A stretch of DNA of 64,000 nt from CAYXZQ01 sp963717515. GTDB lineage: Archaea; Nanobdellota; Nanobdellia; Woesearchaeales; DSVV01. The DNA is taken from assembly GCA_963717515.1 (NCBI GenBank), contig OY970338.1, positions 1,302,001 through 1,366,000 on the forward strand. The letters are read 5' to 3'. Under the pieces are notes generated by a model. The model saw only the letters and a program-made list of their open reading frames with translations, was not told where the DNA came from and did not search any database. The translations under genes and the position numbers were made by a program. How positions within the stretch are numbered: position 1 is the stretch's first letter; each line of letters starts with the position of its first letter. Positions 17,338 through 24,489 of the stretch are shown here, piece by piece.

Positions 17338-18621
17338 ATGGCAAAATTATTCAAAAAAACATCATTGAGCATTTTCATATTATCGCTTATGATATTTTCA
17401 CTTTACTCTGCACTTGCAGCAGACATCACCCTCTACTGGAACGGGACACAGTATACTGATTCAGGCACTTATAGCTCTTCTGTCCTAGACACTCATTCAT
17501 CCGATGTTTATTACTGCAGCGTCTCCTGGGATAGTATGGAACCCGCTAATACTGATATTGTGATGCAGTTGAGGTCAGGTGATTCAGAGCCTCTTGCAGG
17601 ACCGTTTGTCGGCCCTGACTACACACAGTCCACATCCTATCAGGATCCACCTGAATGGATAAGCATTCTCCATAATTCAGACAGGTTCATTGAGTGGAAA
17701 GCGACATTGAGCACTACAGATACTTCAGAGACACCGATCCTATACAGCGTCAAAATAAACTATACTGATGATGGAGATAAAGGTCCATATGATTGCGAAT
17801 GCGCAGTCAGGGACTATGATGGAATCTGCAATCCAGGTGATGGCAAGTGCTGGTATCAAGAAGGATCTGTCTGCTGCGGAGATGATCCTGGAGAGAGCTA
17901 CGTATCGACTGATTACTACAATGATGCCTGCTGTGACAATTCCGGTGATTTTGTAGCGTATAACGGCACATGCCAGATTAAAAGCGACAGGGTCTACTTA
18001 TACGGCAGGGTGATGGGGCAGATACCCAATGGGACATATGTCCCGCTTTATCATGCCCTAATCCAGGCAGTCGATCCTGTCTACGGAAGGCTTGTCAACC
18101 AGAATTACACCAACCATGATGGCTATTACAATATCTCAGCAGTCAAAGGCATCAGGTACAGCCTTGAATTGAGACCATCGGAAGCATATGACGGCAAGAC
18201 AGTGGTTCTACCAATTATCAACGTCGATACCAAGACAGATTTCTACATAACCCTTCTAAGCTCATGCAGGGAAGACTGCACCAGCTTCAACCTTGAGGAC
18301 AACAAATACTACTGTGACAAGGACTGCGACGGGACCAATGGCTGCTCTTTCAACCAATCTGTTGTGTCTGATTCTTCGATATATCCGCCTGGAAGCACCA
18401 TGAAAGAGCTCTGCGATGAGCTCAGTCCCGGCTGGACAGTGTTCCACAATTCGACATATGATATCCAATGCTGTAAACAGGGATATGTCCGAAAACCCGA
18501 ATCCCATAATATCAGCATAAGTCTGGATGGAGATTATAACACAATGGATTCTTTTTATGCCGGATTGGTTAGCCATAATGGCAAGTTCTATTCTGTTTGG
18601 GTGGCGATAGGGGATAACTGA
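17338..18621 (+). CDS. Secreted cysteine-rich protein with carboxypeptidase-regulatory-like module (paralogue 3)
   Basis: A 427-residue protein. The start is set at 17338 because MAKLFKKTSLSIFILSLMIF begins a normal signal peptide ending near SALAA; an upstream ATG at 17275 would lie inside the previous gene. Residues 25-160 form a beta-rich domain (DITLYWNGTQYTDSGTYSS) not found in paralogues 1 and 2. After a CCGDDPGESY motif comes the regulatory-like module and the CREDCTSFN tail. The DNA for this part is identical to that of the 11862 gene over 437 bp, so one copy was recently pasted or converted from the other. The function is probably surface-structural. Confidence 0.83.
   Translation: MAKLFKKTSLSIFILSLMIFSLYSALAADITLYWNGTQYTDSGTYSSSVLDTHSSDVYYCSVSWDSMEPANTDIVMQLRSGDSEPLAGPFVGPDYTQSTSYQDPPEWISILHNSDRFIEWKATLSTTDTSETPILYSVKINYTDDGDKGPYDCECAVRDYDGICNPGDGKCWYQEGSVCCGDDPGESYVSTDYYNDACCDNSGDFVAYNGTCQIKSDRVYLYGRVMGQIPNGTYVPLYHALIQAVDPVYGRLVNQNYTNHDGYYNISAVKGIRYSLELRPSEAYDGKTVVLPIINVDTKTDFYITLLSSCREDCTSFNLEDNKYYCDKDCDGTNGCSFNQSVVSDSSIYPPGSTMKELCDELSPGWTVFHNSTYDIQCCKQGYVRKPESHNISISLDGDYNTMDSFYAGLVSHNGKFYSVWVAIGDN
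17920..18356 (+). repeat. 437-bp duplicated block, copy 2 (identical to 14691-15127)
   Basis: The second copy of the perfect duplication described at 14691. Its left edge falls just after GATTACTA/TTC and its right edge inside codons for FNQSVVSDS, so neither end matches a gene boundary. This fits gene conversion or unequal recombination between paralogues better than whole-gene duplication. Confidence 0.92.
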
Positions 18622-18629
18622 ACCCCAAA

Positions 18630-18640
18630 AACTTTATATT
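18630..18640 (+). promoter_or_regulatory. TATA-like promoter of the RNase P p30 gene
   Basis: AACTTTATATT is centred about 27 bases before the ATG at 18663, matching a leaderless archaeal promoter. It separates the housekeeping gene from the secreted-protein array upstream. Confidence 0.5.
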
Positions 18641-18662
18641 GACCTTTTCATTCTGAATCACC

Positions 18663-19316
18663 ATGTATGCTGATATTGTATTTCCAAAGGGCAATGAGAG
18701 AGAGTTCATCAATATGGCGGTAAGGCTCGGTTTCGGCTCATTATGTTTTGTATATCCCCAGATGAACAGAAAAAAGATCGATTCTGGGGTCCAGCTATAT
18801 TTCGGAACCATTGCAACTTTCAAAACAATCAACGGACTGAGGAAAAAATCTGACCTGACAGTGATGGAGGAGACAGATGATGTGAGAAAGGCAGTAGAAC
18901 ATGCAAGACCTGACATCATCTTCGGGCAGGAATCAAGCATAAGATCAGACTTCATCCATCAGCGGAATTCCGGGCTGAACCATATCATATGCAGGATTGC
19001 AAAGGATAATCAGGTAGCTGTCGGTTTTTCACTTAAATCCATCCTGGACAGGAATCTCCAGCCAAGGGTCCTTGGAAGGATAAGACAGAATGTCAAGCTC
19101 TGCAGGAAATACGGTGTCACAACAGTGGTAGCTTCCCTTGCAGATGATCCATACAGGATGCGGGCACCACATGACCTGATAAGCCTGTTTTCAACCCTTG
19201 GCATGCATCCGAAAGAAGCTAAAGACTCGATGATGAATGCCGTGAAAATCATCAGTGACTCCATGGCCAGGAAAGGGCCAGCATTCATTGCTGAAGGAAT
19301 ACAGGTCGTGGAATGA
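18663..19316 (+). CDS. rnp3: RNase P protein component 3 (Rpp30/p30)
   Basis: A 217-residue protein, close to the usual archaeal length for Rpp30, a PHP-like TIM-barrel subunit of RNase P that works with the RNA and Pop5, Rpp21 and Rpp29 in 5' tRNA maturation. Recognisable stretches are MYADIVFP at the start, NSGLNHIICRIAKDNQVAVG, FSLKSILD, and RKYGVTTVVASLADDPYRMR followed by APHDLISLFSTLGM near the end. It has its own promoter and overlaps the region before the radical SAM gene at 19351. The organism therefore probably uses standard archaeal RNase P. Confidence 0.88.
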   Translation: MYADIVFPKGNEREFINMAVRLGFGSLCFVYPQMNRKKIDSGVQLYFGTIATFKTINGLRKKSDLTVMEETDDVRKAVEHARPDIIFGQESSIRSDFIHQRNSGLNHIICRIAKDNQVAVGFSLKSILDRNLQPRVLGRIRQNVKLCRKYGVTTVVASLADDPYRMRAPHDLISLFSTLGMHPKEAKDSMMNAVKIISDSMARKGPAFIAEGIQVVE

Positions 19317-19350
19317 AATTTGCCCAGTGCCATGGGTTTACAGAGGGGAC

Positions 19351-20193
19351 ATGATGCAGATACTGAAGATAGGGAACATTTGCAACAACAATTGCTGGAA
19401 CTGCTCATATAAATCCGGCATTGAGGCTGCTTATGATGAAATCCTTGCGGAAATTGAAAGATTAGACCCAGCCATGCCTGTTATGGTCTCAGGCGGCGAG
19501 CCAACAATAAACACAGATTTTATCAGGATTGTTGAAGCTCTCCACAGGAAAGGTTTCCCTCTTATCAGAGTCTTGACCAACGCGAGGGCATTTTCGTATC
19601 CCGGGCTCGCAAAGCAAATCAATGAATACCCTAATGTTGAGATCCTGGTGAAGATCCTCGGCCATAATGAGAAAATACATGATCCGTTAACGTGCGAGGA
19701 CGGCAGCCTGAGGCAGACAGCTTCAGGAATCAGGAATCTCCTGAAGCTTAACATGAAGGTCGCTGCGGTGATCGAGATACTTGAACAGAACTTCGTTTTC
19801 ATCGAGAAACTGGCTGATTATCTTTCAATTATAGGAATAAGGGAGTTGATAATCAGCGCGCCGAAGCCGATGCATAATGAGAATTATCAAAAGATGGTGG
19901 CCCCTTTCCATGAGCTGAAGAGCACGATGATGAGGCTCGCAGAAAAGCCAGGGGTCAGTGTTTTTTTTGAGGACATCCCGTTATGCTTTTTGGGAAAATA
20001 CAAGGAGAGGTCACTGTTGTTCAGGTTGAATGAGCCAGGTGAAAGATATGTGTCAGGGAAATGCACGGGCTGCCTGAACAAGCAGCTTTGTCCAGGAATC
20101 TATAAGGAGTATTTCGAACTTTATTCTGATGAGTTCCTGTCGCCAAATATTTCAAGCCAAAAAGTAAAAAATGAACAGCTCCATGACAATTAG
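19351..20193 (+). CDS. Radical SAM protein with C-terminal auxiliary cysteines
   Basis: About 280 residues from the ATG at 19351, which follows GAGGGG and gives the compact start MMQILKIGNICNNNCWNCSY; an earlier in-frame ATG at 19255 would overlap rnp3. Cysteines 11, 15 and 18 form the CxxxCxxC cluster motif, and VMVSGGEPTI is the SAM-binding GGE motif. Near the C-terminus CTGCLNKQLCPGIYKEYFEL provides cysteines suited to a second iron-sulfur cluster, as in archaeal radical SAM proteins with a CPGxxxxY tail. The substrate is unknown. It overlaps the next gene by 23 bases and is probably co-transcribed with it. Confidence 0.85.
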   Translation: MMQILKIGNICNNNCWNCSYKSGIEAAYDEILAEIERLDPAMPVMVSGGEPTINTDFIRIVEALHRKGFPLIRVLTNARAFSYPGLAKQINEYPNVEILVKILGHNEKIHDPLTCEDGSLRQTASGIRNLLKLNMKVAAVIEILEQNFVFIEKLADYLSIIGIRELIISAPKPMHNENYQKMVAPFHELKSTMMRLAEKPGVSVFFEDIPLCFLGKYKERSLLFRLNEPGERYVSGKCTGCLNKQLCPGIYKEYFELYSDEFLSPNISSQKVKNEQLHDN

Positions 20194-22201
20194 GGAAACA
20201 TGCAGCCCTCAGCATTTGCAGTTTAAAAAACTGCTGGATGGGGCGCAGAACATTTTATTGATTAAACCACCAATCGAGGAAATCATACCTTCTATACCAA
20301 AATATTCTGGGAAGTTTTTTTCATTTGCATCGCAACCGTCAGCCCTTCTTAGGCTAGGTTCATATCTTAAAAGCCTTGGAAAGAATGTATCTCTTATTGA
20401 TTGTTCTGCAGAAACACAGGGAAGACCCAATTCGATATCCAACAGGACATTTGTAGGATACAGGACAGCAGGAGACGGAAAGACAATTCAAAAGGCATTC
20501 AGGTATGGCATGGATGGCGAAAATCTCAATAATGAGCTGAATATGAATCCAAAACCAGATCTGATTCTTGTTTCCTGCTCAATCACTTACCACAGGATGC
20601 CTGCACATGATGTCATCGCCGCCTGCAAGAAAAAATATCCTGACGTACCTGTTGTTTTTGGGGGAATCTATCCAACATTATGCCCGGATGAAGCTGCAAA
20701 ATCCGGGGCTGACATGGTCTATGTCGGGGAATTCCCCGAAGTTAATTTTTTTGAATCTGACCTAGGCCTGCTGGATTACATACCGTCATATTCAGTAATC
20801 AAATCCACAAGAGGTTGCCCCAACAGGTGCTCATATTGTGCAGTATCTTTGCTTGAAGGAAACACAATGCATTTCAGGGCAATTGAAGAGACGATCAAGG
20901 AGATTGCAGATACCAAAAAAAAATATGGGATATCACATTTCATATTCTGGGAATCGAATTTCTTGGTCGATTCAAAAAAACACTTTGAGATATTGCTGGA
21001 TAAGTTAATAGATTTGAGATTGGGCATATATCTCTCAGCACCAGAGGGCCTCTCACCAAACCTGCTCACGATAAATCTTACTAAAAAGATGAAGAAGGCA
21101 GGGTTCATAAAGATAAACATACCGCTTGAGAGCTCAGATAAAAAGATGCAGGCAAGGTTCAGCAGGACATCAACACTAGAGGATTTCAGGAGGTCTGTCG
21201 GGAACCTGATAGAAGCGGGTTTCAAAGCTGAGGATATCCGGGTGTTCGTGCTGATAGGCTTACCATACCAGAGCCGAAAAGGAATCCTGGATTCACTTAT
21301 CACAGTATGGGAGCTGGGCTGCAGTCCGACCATCATGCCCTTCACACCGATACCTAATACAAGGGAATATGATAATTATAGAAGTCTTATAGCCGGAAAA
21401 AAGCTCGAGGATCTCCATCCTTTCAGCTGGCCGTTTGCAGGAACTGTCATGCCATCTTCTGAACTTGAGAATATTTATCTCTACCACAAGATAATAGATC
21501 CGATAGAATATATCAGCAGGAAAAAAAAACTCACGAAGCTTGACAAGGTGCTGGTCAGGCGGATAAAAGTAAACAGGAAGATATGGGACTTATATCATGA
21601 GAGAAACCTGCTGGCCTCTCAAGACATGGAATCCCCAGATCTGACTGTCATCATGGCTGAGAAGAAATTTTTATCATCTGGCAGAAGCAAAATGATTCTG
21701 GATTTGGGCTGCGGTAAAGGGAAAAACAGTTTATATCTAAGGAATAAGGGGCATCAGGTTTATGGGCTTGACAGATCACATTACCTGATAAAAAATCTGA
21801 TGGATGGCTTGGATAGTGATAAATTCCAGGCTGCTGACTCCATCAAGATTAATAGCATGCAAAAATATGATGTTGTCATTGACATAAACAATATTAATTC
21901 AACAGACAAGGTGCATATTGAAAGATATTTTGACAGGATATCCTCGATACTAGTAGAAAAAGGAATATACGTCATTCGATCATTCTCAGAATACGGCCAT
22001 CTGGCGGCACGTTTTAACGCTGAAGCCCAAGAGATCAAGTCTCCATTCCTGAGTTATTTTTCAGAAAAGGAATTAAGAAATCTTCTTAAGAGCAGATTTG
22101 AAATTCTCGAATTCAATAAGTTGCATTATTGTTCTGTGAAAATTAGCAGCAGATATTGCCTTGTACCCGGCATGTTCGAATTGTTTCTAAGAAAAATGTG
22201 A
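20171..22201 (+). CDS. B12-binding radical SAM enzyme fused to a SAM-dependent methyltransferase
   Basis: A 676-residue protein. Residues 25-200 look like a cobalamin-binding Rossmann domain (NILLIKPP, PVVFGGIYPTLCPDEAA). Residues 205-430 form a radical SAM core with STRGCPNRCSYC (cysteines 216, 220, 223). Residues 505-670 hold a class I methyltransferase with ILDLGCGKGKNSLYLRNKGH followed by GLDRS. Joining a radical methylase-like enzyme to an ordinary methyltransferase on one chain suggests two successive methylations or modifications of one substrate. It overlaps the radical SAM gene before it and converges, 21 bases apart, on the HxsB operon. Natural product, lipid or peptide substrates are all possible. 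Confidence 0.87.
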   Translation: MNSSMTIRETCSPQHLQFKKLLDGAQNILLIKPPIEEIIPSIPKYSGKFFSFASQPSALLRLGSYLKSLGKNVSLIDCSAETQGRPNSISNRTFVGYRTAGDGKTIQKAFRYGMDGENLNNELNMNPKPDLILVSCSITYHRMPAHDVIAACKKKYPDVPVVFGGIYPTLCPDEAAKSGADMVYVGEFPEVNFFESDLGLLDYIPSYSVIKSTRGCPNRCSYCAVSLLEGNTMHFRAIEETIKEIADTKKKYGISHFIFWESNFLVDSKKHFEILLDKLIDLRLGIYLSAPEGLSPNLLTINLTKKMKKAGFIKINIPLESSDKKMQARFSRTSTLEDFRRSVGNLIEAGFKAEDIRVFVLIGLPYQSRKGILDSLITVWELGCSPTIMPFTPIPNTREYDNYRSLIAGKKLEDLHPFSWPFAGTVMPSSELENIYLYHKIIDPIEYISRKKKLTKLDKVLVRRIKVNRKIWDLYHERNLLASQDMESPDLTVIMAEKKFLSSGRSKMILDLGCGKGKNSLYLRNKGHQVYGLDRSHYLIKNLMDGLDSDKFQAADSIKINSMQKYDVVIDINNINSTDKVHIERYFDRISSILVEKGIYVIRSFSEYGHLAARFNAEAQEIKSPFLSYFSEKELRNLLKSRFEILEFNKLHYCSVKISSRYCLVPGMFELFLRKM

Positions 22202-22222
22202 CCTTAATTACCATAGGCTCTA

Positions 22223-22624
22223 TTAAAACATGCCCCCTCCTCCATCGTCATAGGTGGCGTAATCGCTGTGGTCGCTCCACTGGAATGTGTCGGCGCAATG
22301 GCTGTGTGTCCCTGTTGGCTGGTTTCCCTGCAGCTCGAAGCCGATGTCATTGTCATGGCCTGTTTTTGATCCGGCTTTCAGCCCGGTTGTGCATGTATAG
22401 TCAGACGGTGTGGGAAGGCCGCAGTCATCATTCACCCATCCTTCCGGGTTACAGCCGTCGACGTGTCCTGCCGAAGCTTCGCTCGAGTTCAATGCCGCTG
22501 CTGCCGAGAAAGCAGTGATTATCACACCTGCCTTGATGAGGTTCTCCTTGGTCATCTTGCCGTCCTCTTTTGTCAGGAACGAGCGGACCTCTTTTCTTAA
22601 TTTTGGGAAGTCGACCATGGTCAT
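22223..22624 (-). CDS. Small secreted peptide precursor of an Hxs-like radical SAM (RiPP) system
   Basis: A 133-residue protein starting 3 bases after the HxsB stop (M3 at 22618 and M24 are alternative starts). Residues 5-30 are a charged leader-like helix (DFPKLRKEVRSFLTKEDGKM), residues 31-45 a hydrophobic stretch (KAGVIITAFSAAAAL), then SSEASAGHVDG, a possible signal-peptidase site. The remaining 80 residues are hydrophilic with four cysteines (58, 68, 78, 110) and end in HSHCADTFQWSDHSDYATYD plus DDGGGGMF. The leader pattern SFLTxEDGKxxKxxxxxxG resembles, from memory, precursors found beside HxsB/HxsD genes in bacteria. The His/Ser/Asp/aromatic C-terminus is the likely modified core. There is no enzymatic domain. 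The call depends strongly on the neighbouring maturase. Confidence 0.75.
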   Translation of the reverse strand: MTMVDFPKLRKEVRSFLTKEDGKMTKENLIKAGVIITAFSAAAALNSSEASAGHVDGCNPEGWVNDDCGLPTPSDYTCTTGLKAGSKTGHDNDIGFELQGNQPTGTHSHCADTFQWSDHSDYATYDDGGGGMF

Positions 22625-22627
22625 TGC

Positions 22628-24079
22628 TCACTTATTGAGATTTATAAACTTTTTGCTTACGACCCAGTCGAACTGGGCCTTGAAGATTTTACAGCGGTCT
22701 GTCTCGCTTATCTTTCCTATGATATTTCCCTGCTCAGCATAGTTGCAGACAGGGCAAATGCCGCAATACGGCTTGTACGCGCAATTGTCGCATACATACT
22801 GGTCGTTTATCGAGGAATTTATCACAGCGCATGCCTTGTCGCAGGTGACTATGTCTGTGTATATATCTTCATTGACATTGCCAAGCCTGAAGAGGTCCTC
22901 ATCGAGCATCCTTGCCTCATCACAGGTGAAGATGTCGCCGTCGTAGTTGTACGCGAGCTGGCCTATCGCTGCTCCGCAAGGGCTTCTCATGTCAAGATAG
23001 TCCGGGTCAAGCTCATTGCCAATCTTTCTTGCCATGATTGCCACCATCCTCTCGTTTATGTTGATTCCCTTGCTCTTCAGCTTTTCTATATGATTCACGG
23101 CCTTTTTCCAGAAATCGAGATACTCGTCCACAGAATAGTTGATCTCTGACCAGGTTGCTTTTGCTACTCCCAGGCGATGTAGGAAACGGAGGTGTATGAG
23201 GTTCAGCCCTGCTTTCACATATTCATCCACTATCTCTTCCGGATAACCCAGGCTCTTTCTTGTCAGGGTAACCAGCGCGCTCACTCCCATCGCGTTTATA
23301 TTCCTTTTTTTGTATTCAGTGCGGAACCTTTCTAACCATCCAACGACCTGTTCATAATTGCTTCTTCCCGAGAGTATCCTGTTGGAATCGTGAATTTGCT
23401 TCGGCCCGTCAAAAGACGTGCATATCCTGATCCCCTCATCGACTAGAAACCTGAACTTTTCTTCATCCATCAATGACAGGTTTGTGACCACAGAGATACG
23501 CATGTTTTTTCCAGCTGTCCTGTTCCTCTCTTTTGCATATTTCACGATGTAGGCAAGGACATCCCAGTTAAGGAGTGGCTCACCTCCCTGGAACTCTACA
23601 GTGAAGTTTTTTGCCGGAGTCTGGAAGATGAAGTCAACTGTCCTCTTTGCTGTTTCTCTGTCCATGTCAAAGCCTTTTTTACCGGCTGGCGCAGAGCCTG
23701 CCTGGCAGTAGATGCAGTTCATGTTGCATCTCCTTGTCAGGACAATGATATGCAGCGATGTCCCTTTCGACAGGTAATGAAGCCTGTTCCTTGTCAGCCT
23801 GATTGTCTCGCCGATGTTTTTCTCATTGAGTATTATCTCCCTTTCCTCAAGAAGCCTGAATAGTTTCTTGTCGTCGTCAAACTTGTTGCCCTTCAATTTC
23901 CTGAATTCCTTGTCTGATAGGATACAGAAGCTGCCATGGTCAGTCGTCAGAAAGTGCCTGTTTCCAAATTTTCTTGACCTATAATTGTTCAGGGTGTATT
24001 GCATTGTTTTTTCGATGGGAGAGAAAGTTATTTTTTTTCTGGCCCGCTGGATATTCCTTTTGCAGTCTTCTTTTCCCAT
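22628..24079 (-). CDS. hxsB: HxsB-like radical SAM/SPASM peptide maturase
   Basis: Up to 483 residues; a start at 24004 (MQYTLNNYRSRKFGNRHFL, 458 residues) avoids a 52-base overlap with hxsD and begins where HxsB similarity begins. The N-terminal domain (FLTTDHGSFCILSDKEFRKL) is the peptide-recognition-like region of this family. SLHIIVLTRRCNMNCIYC carries the cluster cysteines 118, 122 and 125, and FQGGEPLLNW is the SAM motif. A SPASM-type region follows with cysteines at 368, 386, 413, 417, 430, 433, 439, 442, 445 and 463, enough for two auxiliary clusters. HxsB enzymes are predicted to modify His-Xaa-Ser-type peptides with HxsC and HxsD; no HxsC is seen here. The peptide gene follows at once. 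Confidence 0.88.
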   Translation of the reverse strand: MGKEDCKRNIQRARKKITFSPIEKTMQYTLNNYRSRKFGNRHFLTTDHGSFCILSDKEFRKLKGNKFDDDKKLFRLLEEREIILNEKNIGETIRLTRNRLHYLSKGTSLHIIVLTRRCNMNCIYCQAGSAPAGKKGFDMDRETAKRTVDFIFQTPAKNFTVEFQGGEPLLNWDVLAYIVKYAKERNRTAGKNMRISVVTNLSLMDEEKFRFLVDEGIRICTSFDGPKQIHDSNRILSGRSNYEQVVGWLERFRTEYKKRNINAMGVSALVTLTRKSLGYPEEIVDEYVKAGLNLIHLRFLHRLGVAKATWSEINYSVDEYLDFWKKAVNHIEKLKSKGININERMVAIMARKIGNELDPDYLDMRSPCGAAIGQLAYNYDGDIFTCDEARMLDEDLFRLGNVNEDIYTDIVTCDKACAVINSSINDQYVCDNCAYKPYCGICPVCNYAEQGNIIGKISETDRCKIFKAQFDWVVSKKFINLNK

Positions 24080-24489
24080 GGGACCATTATACCCTTAGGA
24101 TCATCATCAAAATCGCGCTCATCGCCTTTTGAATCTTCCAGCCATTCATCAGGGATTTCTGCCTTGCTTTTCTTCTGCATCGAGAAAGGGTCGTTCGTCA
24201 GCAGGGCGCGCTGGAGTATAATCTCCCTGACTTTCCTTGTCTGCTCAGACCTCTTCTGGTAGTCAGAGTAGTTTATGAGCTCATTGCTGAATTCGCCGCC
24301 GAGCTTTTCCAGGTCTGTTTTCGGGTCTTTCGGCCTGATTATGACGCTGATCTCCTTTTTTGGGTCGCCTTCGAGCATGATATACGCCCTGTCGAGAAAG
24401 ACATAGGAGGCAGAGTAGACAGCATCAAGACTATATAGCCCGGGATTCACCCGTATTATCACTGAGTCTTTTTTCAATTCCACCATCAA
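24028..24489 (-). CDS. hxsD: HxsD-like protein with an unusual C-terminal extension
   Basis: A 153-residue protein whose first 100 residues match the HxsD pattern: GLYSLDAVYSASYVFLDRAY, IIRPKD, GEFSNELINYSDYQKR and VREIILQRALL. HxsD is a small partner protein always found with HxsB, with no known catalytic motif, probably helping present the precursor. Residues 105-153 are an acidic then basic tail (EWLEDSKGDERDFDDD) not usual in bacterial HxsD as I recall it. The start lies directly at the stop of the prepilin peptidase gene, and the end overlaps the long form of hxsB. Confident as to family. Confidence 0.85.
   Translation of the reverse strand: MMVELKKDSVIIRVNPGLYSLDAVYSASYVFLDRAYIMLEGDPKKEISVIIRPKDPKTDLEKLGGEFSNELINYSDYQKRSEQTRKVREIILQRALLTNDPFSMQKKSKAEIPDEWLEDSKGDERDFDDDPKGIMVPWEKKTAKGISSGPEKK

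Noticed and set aside
24028..24489. HxsC also present
   Set aside because: A second radical SAM gene of the HxsC type was looked for in the operon; the only other candidates, at 19351 and 20171, have different architecture and strand, so HxsC is not claimed.
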